From the NCBI GenBank assembly GCA_965200005.1, contig OZ241331.1, positions 2,666,001-2,730,000 of the forward strand: 64,000 nt of DNA, given 5' to 3'. Position numbers and translations under genes: made by a program. The notes under the pieces were generated by a model, which saw only the letters and a list, made by a program, of their open reading frames with translations, searched no databases and had not been told where the DNA came from. Of this stretch, positions 27,089 to 36,713 are shown piece after piece; the stretch's first letter is position 1; each line of letters begins with the position of its first letter. The stretch is from Aldehydirespirator sp965200005 (GTDB lineage Bacteria > Actinomycetota > Acidimicrobiia > Acidimicrobiales > Aldehydirespiratoraceae).

Positions 27089-28693
27089 GTGGCTGACCGC
27101 AAATCGTTCTGGGCTTGGTGTCTTGAGTCCGAAGAACCCAGCAACGCTGACCGGCAGGCACTGGCAGCCAAGCTCTCGGCTCGTTACGGAGTTGCAATCT
27201 CGCCCAAACCCGTGCCGTCTTTGGCTGATGCCACGCTGCGGACGCCTCGCATTGCGATCCCCGATGCGCTAGCGCGGTGGTGTTCAACCAGCACCTATGA
27301 CCGTGCTCGCTACGCCTACGGTGCCCACTTCAGCGAACGGGTGCGGGCATTCAACCTCGACTTCCCCAACCCGCCCGACGTAGTGGCACATCCTCGTAAC
27401 GGGACCGAGGTCGAAGCAACCCTGGATTGGTGTAACAGCAACGATTACGTGGCTGTGCCCTACGGGGGTGGATCATCAGTCGTTTGGGGTGTAACACCAC
27501 ATGAGGACCTAGGTCCGACAGTTGTGATCTCTCTCGATCGACTCGACCAGGTTCTCGAAGTCGATGACGTGTCACGTGCCGCTCGTATCCAAGCAGGAGT
27601 GTTCGGCCCTCACCTTGAAGACCAACTGCGACCCAGCGGCCACACCCTGCGCCACTTCCCGCAGTCGTTCAGGTTCTCCACGCTTGGCGGCTGGATCGCC
27701 ACCCGATCAGGCGGCCATTACGCCACCAACCACACCCACATTGACGACTTTGTCGAGTCGGTGCGCATGATCACACCAGCGGGGTGGTGGGAGTCTCGAC
27801 GTTTGCCAGGCTCAGGGGCGGGTCCTAGCCCTGACCGTCTTGTGATCGGATCCGAAGGCATCTTCGGGATCATCACCGAAGCTTGGATGCGGATCCAGAA
27901 GCGGCCAACGTTTCGGGCAACCGCGGCTGTGACCTTCGACTCGTGGGTTGCGGGTTACGAGGCGGTGAGACACGTCGTTCAAGCCAAGCTGTGGCCTGCA
28001 AACCTGCGAATCCTTGATCCTCTTGAGGCTGGGCGTTCTGCCAAACTCGACGGCAACAGCGCCCTGTTGATCATCTCGTTCGAATCGTCAGACTTCACAC
28101 AGCGCCACAACATTGCCCAAGCCGTGGAGATCGCACGCCGCTGTGGCGGCCACGTTGCTGATGACGACATCCGCGTCAATGACGGCACCGGCGCACCGAC
28201 AGGCCGTGGCGGTGCCGTTGGTGCATGGCGCAAGGCCTTCATCGGGGTCGGTAACGGCGTGGAGACCTCACTCGGCCTTGTCAATGACACCTTCGAGACT
28301 GCGATTACCTGGGATCGCTGGCCAGACTTCGATGCTCAGGTCCGGGAGCAGGTTGGAGCCGCGCTACGGGAGGTGTTCGGGTCGTACCACGCACTCTCTT
28401 GTCGCTTCACCCACGTGTACCCCGACGGCCCGGCGCCGTACTACACCTGGTCTGGGATGGGAACCCCGGGTGGCGAGATCGAACAGTGGCAACAGATCAA
28501 GGAAGCCGCGAATGAAGCGATCGTGTCTGCGGGTGGCACGGTCACACACCACCACGCGGTAGGCCGGATGCATCGCCTCGGCGGCGGCTACGACAAGCAA
28601 CGCCCCGAACTATTCGCAGAATCCCTCCGAGCCATCAAGCGCCACCTAGACCCCAACTCCATCCTCAACCCCGGCGTCCTAATCGACCCCTAA
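27089..28693 (+). CDS. FAD-binding oxidase, alkyldihydroxyacetonephosphate synthase-like
   Basis: From GTG 27089, with GGAG five bases upstream, the product is 534 residues with a PCMH-type FAD domain (PYGGGSSVVWGV, about 140; FSTLGGWIATRSGGHYATN; GSEGIFGIITEAWMRI) and a C-terminal FAD-oxidase domain ending in VTHHHAVGRMHR and HLDPNSILNPGVL. The HHHAVGRMHR motif is close to the active-site loop of alkyl-DHAP synthase (ether-lipid synthesis), but related actinobacterial oxidases act on other hydroxyacids. It has no obvious operon partner. Confidence 0.9.
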   Translation: MADRKSFWAWCLESEEPSNADRQALAAKLSARYGVAISPKPVPSLADATLRTPRIAIPDALARWCSTSTYDRARYAYGAHFSERVRAFNLDFPNPPDVVAHPRNGTEVEATLDWCNSNDYVAVPYGGGSSVVWGVTPHEDLGPTVVISLDRLDQVLEVDDVSRAARIQAGVFGPHLEDQLRPSGHTLRHFPQSFRFSTLGGWIATRSGGHYATNHTHIDDFVESVRMITPAGWWESRRLPGSGAGPSPDRLVIGSEGIFGIITEAWMRIQKRPTFRATAAVTFDSWVAGYEAVRHVVQAKLWPANLRILDPLEAGRSAKLDGNSALLIISFESSDFTQRHNIAQAVEIARRCGGHVADDDIRVNDGTGAPTGRGGAVGAWRKAFIGVGNGVETSLGLVNDTFETAITWDRWPDFDAQVREQVGAALREVFGSYHALSCRFTHVYPDGPAPYYTWSGMGTPGGEIEQWQQIKEAANEAIVSAGGTVTHHHAVGRMHRLGGGYDKQRPELFAESLRAIKRHLDPNSILNPGVLIDP

Positions 28694-28860
28694 CCGACAG
28701 CTGACTCTGGCGATTAGGAACTGCAGCAGCTGCTCTCAGGAAAGCGCTGTCAAACCTATAAGGACTTAAGCCACCTATAGGAATCCGAAGCACTTATACC
28801 CAGAATCCTTATAGACTCAATATTTGCATATATCCATATAAATCCGGCTAAATTTGGTCT
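28694..28860. promoter_or_regulatory. AT-rich upstream region with spaced CTATA-type repeats before the AAA ATPase gene
   Basis: Four related motifs occur at about 16-19 bp spacing: CCTATAAGG (28755), CCTATAGG (28774), CACTTATACC (28791) and CCTTATAG (28807). CTATAAGGA and TCCTTATAG form a 9-bp inverted repeat (28756-28764 and 28806-28814). A very AT-rich stretch with CATATAAAT (about 28835) follows, then GTG 28861 with no ribosome site. It resembles an operator array with a promoter for a near-leaderless transcript. This is seen in sequence; its function is inferred. Confidence 0.45.
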
Positions 28861-30033
28861 GTGGATCCAGTACGCAACCCATACGCTCCGGGTGCGGGTG
28901 CCCCACCACCTGCCTTGGTTGGTCGTGACCGACAGATTCAGGACTTCGACATAGCCATTCAGCGACTGGCACTGGGTCGCCATGCCAAGAGCCTGATGCT
29001 GACCGGTTTGCGCGGCGTGGGAAAGACGGTGCTGCTACACCGGTTTTGCCGGATCGCGTCAAGTCATAGATGGGTCTACATCCAACTTGAGGCAGGCGAG
29101 AACCAGCGGTTTGCGGAGTCAATCGCGAGCAGTCTCCGCAGTGGGATCTTGCGGCTATCGGCGGGCCGCCGGATGACAGCCAGGGCAAGACGTGCCTTGG
29201 GAGTCCTCCGCACGTTCCAACTACGTTGGGGTCTTCCGAACGGTTCCGTGCTTGAGGCCAATCTGGATCCTGTGCCCGGCATCGCTGACTCGGGCTTCCT
29301 TGACTACGACCTTGAGGGTCTCTTCACCGAGGTTGGCGAGTTGGCACGTGAGCGAGATGTCGGTGTCCTGCTGACCGTCGACGAGATCCAGTACCTCAAC
29401 GTGGCTGAGTTGGCAGCCCTCATCGTCGGCCTTCATCGAGTCAGCCAGGAGCAACTGCCATTCATGGTCGCAGCGGCTGGCCTTCCCTCAGTGCCGGCGC
29501 TAGCTGGTGAGGCAAAGTCTTATTCCGAGCGTCTATTCAGTTTTCCGGTTATCGGCAACCTTCATGCTGAACAAGCACGTGAGGCGCTTGTAACTCCTGC
29601 CGCAGAGGAGGGTGTATTGTGGCACCCAGACGCTCTTGAGAGCGTCGTTGATGTCACCGAGGGCTACCCGTACTTCTTGCAGGAGTTCGGAAAGCAAGTG
29701 TGGGACATCTCGGATGGAACCAATGCCTTAACTCTTGACGATGTGGAGTTGGCCCTCCCGATTGCAATGGACGAACTTGACACCGGATTCTTCCGTGTGC
29801 GTTTTGACCGCTCAACGAAGTCCGAGCGTGCGTACCTTGGGGCTATGGCCTCACTCGGAGCAGGGCCTTATCAGTCGGGACAAGTTGCCTCGTTGCTGGG
29901 AAAGACCACGGCGCAGGTGGGAGTTGTGCGTGACGGCCTCATCAAGCGTGGGTTGTGCTATGCCCCGAGCCATGGGGTGATTGCGTTTACTGTGCCCTTG
30001 TTTGATCAGTTTGTGCGGCGGTGGGGTGACTGA
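28861..30033 (+). CDS. AAA family ATPase with C-terminal winged-helix-like region
   Basis: The 390-residue product has Walker A MLTGLRGVGKTVLLHRF (about 46-62), Walker B GVLLTVDEIQYLN (about 170-182) and sensor-like VAAAGLPSVPALAG, followed by a lid and a C-terminal helical/winged-helix region (TKSERAYLGAMASLGAG, QVASLLGKTTAQVGVVRDGL). It looks like the Orc/Cdc6-STAND type of stand-alone ATPase widespread in actinobacterial accessory DNA. No partner gene is adjacent. The start is GTG 28861, possibly leaderless given the AT-rich promoter region directly upstream. Function is unknown. Confidence 0.85.
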   Translation: MDPVRNPYAPGAGAPPPALVGRDRQIQDFDIAIQRLALGRHAKSLMLTGLRGVGKTVLLHRFCRIASSHRWVYIQLEAGENQRFAESIASSLRSGILRLSAGRRMTARARRALGVLRTFQLRWGLPNGSVLEANLDPVPGIADSGFLDYDLEGLFTEVGELARERDVGVLLTVDEIQYLNVAELAALIVGLHRVSQEQLPFMVAAAGLPSVPALAGEAKSYSERLFSFPVIGNLHAEQAREALVTPAAEEGVLWHPDALESVVDVTEGYPYFLQEFGKQVWDISDGTNALTLDDVELALPIAMDELDTGFFRVRFDRSTKSERAYLGAMASLGAGPYQSGQVASLLGKTTAQVGVVRDGLIKRGLCYAPSHGVIAFTVPLFDQFVRRWGD

Positions 30034-30086
30034 GAGGGCATCGATGCCGCGTTAGCGGCGCTCGGAGCCCATTTACACTCGGGCGG

Positions 30087-31355
30087 GTGAACAACGACTT
30101 CTGCCCGCCCGAACCTCAACACACCGAAAGAGCGGGCTTGCTTGCGGGGGTTCGGGTGATCGAGTCGAGTTTGTTAGGGCCTGGGCATCTAGGGACGTTT
30201 CTGGCTGATCTGGGTGCCGATGTCATCAAGGTCGAATCGCCGGCTGGCGATTACATCCGGTCGATGACGTGGCCCATTATCAACGGCGTCTCGCTGCTGC
30301 ACTTGCATACGCACCGTGGCAAACAGAGCATTACGTTGAATCTCAAGAACCCGGCGGGTCGCAAGCTTTATGTCGATCTCGTCGAGACGGCCGACGTTGT
30401 CATTGAGGCGATGCGACCGGGAACGCTGGCACGGCTCGGTCTCGGATACGAGGTATTGGCTGAAGCAAATCCCCAGATCGTCTTGGCCACTCTGTCGGGA
30501 TATGGCGCTACAGGGCCCTACAAAGACATGCCAAGTCACGGAATTGCTTATGACACCTGGTCGGGCATTGTCCAACCGGTCGTCGACGACGAAGGCTTCA
30601 CTCGCATACCCAAGGACATGCCCAATGTCGGCATCAATGTCGGTCCAATGCTGGGAGCCGTCGCGGTGCTAGCGGCTGTGATCTCGGCCCGCCGTAGCGG
30701 CAAGGGCTGCGAGCTTGAGGTCGCCCAATCGGACGCCTCCGCCTACATGGACTGGTATCGCATAGAGACCGAGCGTGCTTACCTGCGCCCCGAAAGTGAA
30801 GTGACCGGCAACCCGGTCGATGACTTTGTGCGTCGGCCGGCTGGACTAGCGGGCATGTGGGAAGGCGTGCGCTATCAGGCGTATGCAGCTTCTGACGGGC
30901 ACGTGCTGTTCATGGCATCCGAACAAGCCTTTTGGCGTAACTTCTGTGAAGGTGTCGGTCGCATGGACTTATTCGATCGGTGGCCTGGTTCGAAATACGC
31001 CGATCACGCCCGAGGCAATACCGAATTGCAGCGCGAACTCAAAGCGATATTCGCTACCAAGACTTGCAACGAGTGGCTCGAGTTCAGCAAACAAATCAAC
31101 ACTCCAATCGCGCCTTTCAACACAAATCGCACGATTGCCGATGACCCGCAATTCCAGGCTCGAATCGGCTTCTATTCCACAAACGATGTCGGCTGTGAAC
31201 AACTGCCACTACCGGTGTTTGTCAACGGAGAAAAGCCTCCAGTTCCCTCGATGGCACCCGAAGTAGGCGAACACACAAGCGAAGTACTCACCAGAGTGCT
31301 CGGACACGACGACGATCACATCTCAGAACTCAAAACCCAGGGAGCATTCGGCTAA
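30087..31355 (+). CDS. CaiB/BaiF family (class III) CoA-transferase
   Basis: The 422-residue product has the family N-terminus (AGVRVIESSLLGPGHLGTFL, LGADVIKVESPAGD), the catalytic-aspartate region around DVVIEAMRPGTLARLGLGYE, the GYGATGPYKDMPSHG loop, and the C-terminal EHTSEVLTRVLG. It moves CoA between carboxylic acids and acyl-CoAs. The start is GTG 30087. The nearest gene, a 3-hydroxyisobutyrate dehydrogenase-like enzyme, converges on it. The substrate cannot be read from the sequence. Confidence 0.92.
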   Translation: MNNDFCPPEPQHTERAGLLAGVRVIESSLLGPGHLGTFLADLGADVIKVESPAGDYIRSMTWPIINGVSLLHLHTHRGKQSITLNLKNPAGRKLYVDLVETADVVIEAMRPGTLARLGLGYEVLAEANPQIVLATLSGYGATGPYKDMPSHGIAYDTWSGIVQPVVDDEGFTRIPKDMPNVGINVGPMLGAVAVLAAVISARRSGKGCELEVAQSDASAYMDWYRIETERAYLRPESEVTGNPVDDFVRRPAGLAGMWEGVRYQAYAASDGHVLFMASEQAFWRNFCEGVGRMDLFDRWPGSKYADHARGNTELQRELKAIFATKTCNEWLEFSKQINTPIAPFNTNRTIADDPQFQARIGFYSTNDVGCEQLPLPVFVNGEKPPVPSMAPEVGEHTSEVLTRVLGHDDDHISELKTQGAFG

Positions 31356-31410
31356 ATCCGTCGACTAACCGGCTCTTCGTTGCTTACGAAAAGTTGGAAT
31401 CGGGGTGCGG

Positions 31411-32385
31411 CTAGCCTCGCCGCACGATCACTTCATGGCCGGGTACTTCGGGTTCATCGTCAACCATTTGAGGGGGGAAGCCCGGTGCGAGAATCGACGT
31501 TTGTGCTGCCTCCTCGAGACGGCGAACCACATTGGGGGACCATTCACGTGAGCCGTAGCGGGTCGCGGCGTCATCAAAGATGTCAATTAGCACCGGCGAC
31601 AACTCAAGCTCAAGACCGCATCGCTCGGCAACAGCAGCGAACAGCGACAAGTCCTTTTGCACTAGGTCCATAGTGAAGTTGATGTCACGACTGCCGTTAA
31701 GAATCACCTGACTCTCTGTCTCATGCACGAAAGAGTTCCCTGAAGACACCCGGATCGCTTCATACGCGGTATTGAGATCAATTCCTGCAAGTTTGGACGT
31801 GACTAGCGCCTCACAGAGCGACACCAAATTGGCTGTAGCAAGATAATTGGTGACCACCTTGAGGATTGACGCCGACCCAATCGGGCCTGTGTGCAAGATG
31901 TTGCGTCCCATCGCCGTCAACACCGGCAAGATGCGCTCAAATGTCGGCCGGTCACACCCCGCAAAGATCGAGATGTTGCCGGTTGCCGCACGATGACATC
32001 CACCCGACACAGGACAGTCAACGGCTGCCGCACCTACCTCGGCAGCCATGGCACCGAGGCGTCGAACCTCGGCTTCATCGGTGGTGCTCATCTCTGCCCA
32101 AACCGGTGAGGCACCCTCGCGAGACCGTGCCGCGAAGCCAGCAAGCACCCCGTCGGGAGCCTCCATCACAGCAGCACTCGCAGCCGGACTTGGCAGGCAA
32201 GTGATCACAATGTCAGCGCTGGCGGCCATCTCAGCGGGACTGTCTGCCCAGCCCGCTCCCCCAGCTTCAAGGTCGGCTGCCGCATCACGGTTGAGGTCAC
32301 GAACCACCAGATCAAACCCGTTGCGCAACAGGCTCCCGGAGAGCTTTGATCCCACGTTTCCCAACCCAATAAAGCCGACCTTCAT
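31411..32385 (-). CDS. NAD(P)-dependent 3-hydroxyisobutyrate dehydrogenase-family oxidoreductase
   Basis: From ATG 32385 the product is 324 residues: Rossmann motif MKVGFIGLGNVGSKLSGSLL, the substrate loop AAVDCPVSGGCHRAATGNISIF (the D-PVSGG signature), and the catalytic-lysine segment GPIGSASILKVVTNYLATAN. Such enzymes reduce or oxidise short beta-hydroxyacids. An AAGGA site lies nine bases before the ATG. The frame continues upstream to 32823, but that extension is antisense to the divergent phosphotransferase gene and is rejected. Confidence 0.92.
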   Translation of the reverse strand: MKVGFIGLGNVGSKLSGSLLRNGFDLVVRDLNRDAAADLEAGGAGWADSPAEMAASADIVITCLPSPAASAAVMEAPDGVLAGFAARSREGASPVWAEMSTTDEAEVRRLGAMAAEVGAAAVDCPVSGGCHRAATGNISIFAGCDRPTFERILPVLTAMGRNILHTGPIGSASILKVVTNYLATANLVSLCEALVTSKLAGIDLNTAYEAIRVSSGNSFVHETESQVILNGSRDINFTMDLVQKDLSLFAAVAERCGLELELSPVLIDIFDDAATRYGSREWSPNVVRRLEEAAQTSILAPGFPPQMVDDEPEVPGHEVIVRRG

Positions 32386-32521
32386 AGTTGGCCGTCCTTG
32401 CTGCTCACAGCACTCATCTACTGAACCTCCTGATGGTTGACAGCCACTCGTTGTGGCCGCCCGCCGAAACGATCCTGACACTTGCTTGCAATATTGGTGT
32501 CGCGCGGCGACGCTAGCGCTT

Positions 32522-33556
32522 GTGACACGTGCACCTAAGGGAATTGATATAGAGCCGGTTACCGCTTGGCTAGCTGCCAACACTGCGGCGACTCCACCGC
32601 TGACCTTTGAGCCGGTGGCTAGGGGAGCCTCCAACCTGACCTTTGTCGTTACCGATGCGACCGGACATCGCACAGTATTGCGCCGCCCCCCGACAGGGCA
32701 TGTGCTCAAGAGCGCGCACGACATGACCCGAGAACACCGGGTGATCTCTGCGCTCGCCGACACCGAAGTGCCCGTTCCTGCACCCCTCGGCATCTGCACC
32801 GATGTGAGCATCACGGGCGCCAACTTCTATGTGATGGATTTCGTTGACGGCACAGTTGTCTACGATAGAGCAGCTGCCAAAGCCGTGGACAGCTCGCTTC
32901 GGCCGGCGATGACCGGTTCGCTCCTCGACACTCTCGCCACCCTGCACACGCTTGATCCCGACAAGGTCGGACTGGGTGACCTTGGCCCTCGTGAGGGCTA
33001 CTGCGCACGGCAACTAAAGCGCTGGTTGCGACAGGTGCAGAAGGGTTCTGATCGTGAGTTGCCCCGAGTAGCGCAACTGCACGACCGGCTTTGGGAGACG
33101 ACCCCTCAACAGCAGGGCTGTGGGATCGTGCATGGCGATTACCGCCTCGACAACTGCATCATGGCCGCTGACGGAAGCGTGGCAGCAGTACTTGACTGGG
33201 AGCTATGCACCCTAGGTGATGTGCTGATTGACATTGCCGGAATCGTTTCGTGGTGGGGGGACTCGTCGGGGCAACTCGTCGGGCGGCTATCGGAAATGCC
33301 CACACTGGTTGAAGGGTTCGGCACTGCTGAGGAGGCGCTAGCTCGCTACGCCACAAACTCGACGCTCGATCTCTCGCGACTTGATTGGTATGTCGCTCTT
33401 CACTTCTGGCGGGTTGCTTGCATCATCGAAGGCGTAAGGGTGCGTCACGCCGCAGGGGCTATGGGCGACAAGGACGAATACGACGACAGCGGAGCACGTC
33501 ACTTCATCAACTATTGCCTCGACAGTTGCACTGAGTTGCTAGAGACTGCGCAGTGA
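32522..33556 (+). CDS. Aminoglycoside-phosphotransferase-fold kinase (ACAD10/11-like phosphotransferase)
   Basis: From GTG 32522 the 344-residue product has the APH kinase fold: N-lobe RGASNLTFVVTDATG, lysine-position segment VLRRPPTGHVLKSAHDMTRE, catalytic GIVHGDYRLDNCIM and metal-binding VLDWELCTLGD. This subgroup (also fused to acyl-CoA dehydrogenases as ACAD10/11 in animals) is thought to phosphorylate hydroxyacyl-type substrates. The stop overlaps the GTG of the decarboxylase gene (GTGA), so the two are probably co-translated. Confidence 0.88.
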   Translation: MTRAPKGIDIEPVTAWLAANTAATPPLTFEPVARGASNLTFVVTDATGHRTVLRRPPTGHVLKSAHDMTREHRVISALADTEVPVPAPLGICTDVSITGANFYVMDFVDGTVVYDRAAAKAVDSSLRPAMTGSLLDTLATLHTLDPDKVGLGDLGPREGYCARQLKRWLRQVQKGSDRELPRVAQLHDRLWETTPQQQGCGIVHGDYRLDNCIMAADGSVAAVLDWELCTLGDVLIDIAGIVSWWGDSSGQLVGRLSEMPTLVEGFGTAEEALARYATNSTLDLSRLDWYVALHFWRVACIIEGVRVRHAAGAMGDKDEYDDSGARHFINYCLDSCTELLETAQ

Positions 33557-35016
33557 TCTCGAACCACTCCGACGACCCATTGACGCCGCAGGGGTCAGGC
33601 GACCCTAGCGACACCACGGAGCCCGATCCTCTCGACCTTGAAGCCTTTCGCGCTAGTGCCCATGAACTGGTCGACTGGATCACCGACTACATGGCGAACC
33701 TTGATGAGCGCCCCGTGATTGAGCCCGTAAGCCCGGGTGATGTGCGCGCAAAGCTGCCGGATCGAGCGCCCGAGCGGTCCGAGCCGGTCGCAGCGATGCT
33801 CGCCGATCTTGATCGAGTAGTGCTCCCAGGATTGTCACATTGGCAGCATCCAGGGTGGTTCGCCTTCTTTCCTGCTCAAGCGTCGCCGCTGGCGATCCTT
33901 GGGGAGATGGCCGCTGCGGGGCTTGGCGTGCAAGGGATGTTGTGGTCGACTTCTCCGGCGGCCACCGAGATCGAATCTCATGTGATCGATTGGCTGGTTG
34001 ATCTGCTTGGCGTGCCTCAAGAGTGGAAGACAACGTCGCGTGGTGGCGGTGTGCTGCAATCTGGGGCCTCAGATTCAACCCATACGGCTCTGGTTGTGGC
34101 ACGCGAAGAGTGCCGCAACCGTAGCGGTGCTCCTGCTGAGAACATGGTCGCTTACACCTCATCGCAGGCTCACTCCTCGGTCGAGAAGGGTGCGCGCATG
34201 GCCGGTTACGGACACCTGCGGCTGCTTGAGACCGACCAGCACTTTGCCGCAACACCACAGTCGCTGATCGACTCAATCGGCAGCGATCTCGACGCGGGCC
34301 TCACCCCTACGTGCGTGTGTACCAATATCGGCACGACGGGAACGGCCTCGGTCGACCCGCTTCGTCGCTTCGGTGAGATCGCTCGTGAGCACAACCTGTG
34401 GCATCACGTCGATGCGGCTTACGCGGGCTCGGCGATGATCTGTGAAGAGTTCCGTCATCACCAAGACGGCCTTGAACTCGTCGACAGCTACACCTTCAAC
34501 CCGCACAAGTGGCTAGCCACCAATCTTGACTGCTCGGTGATGTGGGTGGCGGATCGCCGCCCGTTGATCGAGACCCTCAGCGTGTTGCCCCCGTACCTGC
34601 GCAACGAGGCATCCGCGTCGGGCAAGGTCATCGATTACCGCGACTGGACAGGCCCGCTAGGTCGCCGTTTCCGGGCACTCAAGCTCTGGTTCGTGTTGCG
34701 TGCCTTTGGTGCTGAGGGTCTGCGCCAGATGATCCGCAAGCATGTTCGCTGGGCGCGCGAACTAACTGAGCGGGTTGAGTCGCACCCTCGGTTGGAGCTG
34801 TTTGCCCCAACGCTGTTTGCCCTGGTGTCGTTCACCCACATAGACGGCAACCAAGCCACGGACTATCTGGCCAACGCAATCAACGCCTCGGGGCGGTTCT
34901 ATTTGACGGTCTCCGAGACGGACGGCAGGCGTTACGTGAGGGTCTCGATCGGCTCCATCTGGACAACCAAGTCCCATGTCGAAGCCTTGTGGGAGCTAAT
35001 CCGCCAGCACTCCTGA
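33553..35016 (+). CDS. PLP-dependent group II aromatic L-amino acid decarboxylase
   Basis: The 487-residue product matches aromatic amino-acid decarboxylases: LPGLSHWQHPGWFAFFP near the start, HVDAAYAGSAMICEE (aspartate contacting PLP) and TFNPHKWLATNLDCSVMW with the PLP-binding lysine. It would decarboxylate tryptophan, tyrosine or DOPA-like substrates to amines. The GTG start overlaps the stop of the phosphotransferase gene by 4 bp, an unusual pairing that hints at a small pathway. Confidence 0.92.
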   Translation: MISNHSDDPLTPQGSGDPSDTTEPDPLDLEAFRASAHELVDWITDYMANLDERPVIEPVSPGDVRAKLPDRAPERSEPVAAMLADLDRVVLPGLSHWQHPGWFAFFPAQASPLAILGEMAAAGLGVQGMLWSTSPAATEIESHVIDWLVDLLGVPQEWKTTSRGGGVLQSGASDSTHTALVVAREECRNRSGAPAENMVAYTSSQAHSSVEKGARMAGYGHLRLLETDQHFAATPQSLIDSIGSDLDAGLTPTCVCTNIGTTGTASVDPLRRFGEIAREHNLWHHVDAAYAGSAMICEEFRHHQDGLELVDSYTFNPHKWLATNLDCSVMWVADRRPLIETLSVLPPYLRNEASASGKVIDYRDWTGPLGRRFRALKLWFVLRAFGAEGLRQMIRKHVRWARELTERVESHPRLELFAPTLFALVSFTHIDGNQATDYLANAINASGRFYLTVSETDGRRYVRVSIGSIWTTKSHVEALWELIRQHS

Positions 35017-35064
35017 CGCATCGCGAATTCGCGTGTCAGCTCAAGAGTTGCAACGATCAAACGG

Positions 35065-35826
35065 CTAGCGGCCTAGCGACTTGAGATAACGCGCTCTCGC
35101 CTCCTGTGACTCGGAGTCGTGAGTGGCAGTTGCGAGGATGTCGGCGTCCGACCAGGCCCCACGCGTGGACACAAGTTGTTCAGCCGCAGCGTCAACGGCA
35201 CGAAGCGTTGCTTTAAGCGTGAACCACGATTTTGTTACCAACTGTTGGGCTAGCTGACTAACCGCCTCATCGAGTTGATCTGGCTCAACCACTCGGGTCA
35301 CGAAGCCAAGCATCTTTGCTTCGGCGGCAGTAAACGGGCGACACGACAGCACAAGATCTCGAGTAGCGGCCGGGCCTACCTCTCGCACCAACCTCGGTAT
35401 GCCGCCCCAAGCAAGCGGGATGCCCAGATCAACTTCGGGGATCACGAATCGCACATCAGTTGTGGCCACCCGGAAATCGCAAGCACCCGCCAACAGCACA
35501 CCGCCGCCCACACAGTGACCGTGAATTGCTCCCACCGTGACCGCCTTCATCCCGGTGACGGCTTCGACCATGATCCGCCCGGCATCAGCACCAGCCCGAT
35601 CCAAACCACCGGCCAAAAATGCCGCAAGATCGGCACCCGCCGTGAACGCTCGACCGTTGCCGCGAACCACGACAACCTTGACATCGTCTTGTCTGTCGAA
35701 GTAATGAGCAGCGTCGGTTATCTCCCGTATGCAGGTGACTGACAACGGGTTCAGCTTGGTCGGATTGTCCAGTGCCAGAGTGCCTATCGGGCCGTCGATG
35801 GAGGTGGTGACTGTTGCATAGGTCAT
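35065..35826 (-). CDS. Enoyl-CoA hydratase/isomerase family protein
   Basis: From ATG 35826 (MTYATV) the product is 253 residues with crotonase-fold motifs: VVVRGNGRAFTAGADLAAF (oxyanion-hole region), AIHGHCVGGGVLLAGACDF, and VIPEVDLGIPLAWGG where the catalytic Glu usually lies. A second in-frame ATG at 35883 is possible; AGGAG lies 12 bases before 35826. It hydrates or isomerises unsaturated acyl-CoAs. It is divergent from the HpcH aldolase gene. Confidence 0.9.
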   Translation of the reverse strand: MTYATVTTSIDGPIGTLALDNPTKLNPLSVTCIREITDAAHYFDRQDDVKVVVVRGNGRAFTAGADLAAFLAGGLDRAGADAGRIMVEAVTGMKAVTVGAIHGHCVGGGVLLAGACDFRVATTDVRFVIPEVDLGIPLAWGGIPRLVREVGPAATRDLVLSCRPFTAAEAKMLGFVTRVVEPDQLDEAVSQLAQQLVTKSWFTLKATLRAVDAAAEQLVSTRGAWSDADILATATHDSESQEARARYLKSLGR

Positions 35827-35924
35827 CGGTGTCGTGTTCTCCTGAGGCTGGTGTGATTCGGTCTCCGAGGTGGTCTCGGCCATCGCATGGTCGTTTGATC
35901 CCGATCGCGTGATAGAAGAGCCGG

Positions 35925-36713
35925 GTGCGCGACAACCAGATGCGATCACGCTGGGCTGCGGGTGAAGCCGCCCTCGGTGGTTGGCTGACGATACCGAACG
36001 CCTTCTCGGCTGAGATCGTCGCCAGATGCGAACTTGACTATGTGTGCGTCGACACCCAACACGGGCTTGTCGATTACAGCGACAGCTGGAAGATGCTGCA
36101 GGCGATCAACCTGTCGTCCTCGACGCCGATTGTGCGAGTGCCGTGGAACGAACCGGGTGTGATCGGCAAGAGCCTCGATGCGGGGGCACGGGGGATCATC
36201 ATCCCGATGGTCAACACTCAGGCCCAGGCAGAGGCGGCCGTGCGAGCCTGCCGGTATGCACCTGAGGGGGGACGCAGTTATGGCCCGGCTCGGGTGCTGC
36301 GCCAGGAAGGCCCTGACTACTACACACACGCCAATGCCGATGTTGCAGTGATCCCGATGATCGAGACCGTCGAAGCGCTCTCCAATCTCGATGACATCCT
36401 GTCGGTTCCTGGAGTCGATGCCATATATGTCGGCCCCTCCGACCTGTCAGTGAGCCTGGGCCTCCCGCCGGGAAACAACGATGGCAACGACGACTTTGAT
36501 GAGGCTCTCGATGCGATCCTTGCAGGATGTGAACGTCACGGCGTGATCGCCGGATGTCACACCGTGTCGGAATTGTGCCAAAAGCGTGTCGAGCAGGGCT
36601 TCCAGATGATCACGATCACCTCAGACGTAGTCGCCCTAAGCCGAGCACTCGCAGACGAGATCCGCCGCGCCCGCGGCCAAGACACCACAACCAGATCAGG
36701 CTCCCTCTACTAG
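35925..36713 (+). CDS. HpcH/HpaI family aldolase
   Basis: The 262-residue product has the HpcH/HpaI TIM-barrel signature: GGWLTIPNAFSAEIVA, YVCVDTQHGLVDYS (catalytic histidine and metal region), GARGIIIPMVNTQAQAEAAV, VIPMIETVEALSNLDDIL and IYVGPSDLSVSLG. It is a metal-dependent class II aldolase, cleaving or forming 2-keto-hydroxyacids. Start is GTG 35925 (an in-frame ATG lies at 35940). The start region abuts the divergent enoyl-CoA hydratase. Confidence 0.92.
   Translation: MRDNQMRSRWAAGEAALGGWLTIPNAFSAEIVARCELDYVCVDTQHGLVDYSDSWKMLQAINLSSSTPIVRVPWNEPGVIGKSLDAGARGIIIPMVNTQAQAEAAVRACRYAPEGGRSYGPARVLRQEGPDYYTHANADVAVIPMIETVEALSNLDDILSVPGVDAIYVGPSDLSVSLGLPPGNNDGNDDFDEALDAILAGCERHGVIAGCHTVSELCQKRVEQGFQMITITSDVVALSRALADEIRRARGQDTTTRSGSLY

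Noticed and set aside
32386..32823. N-terminal extension of the 3-hydroxyisobutyrate dehydrogenase-like protein
   Set aside because: It is antisense to the phosphotransferase gene and has no family similarity; the Rossmann start at 32385 is standard.
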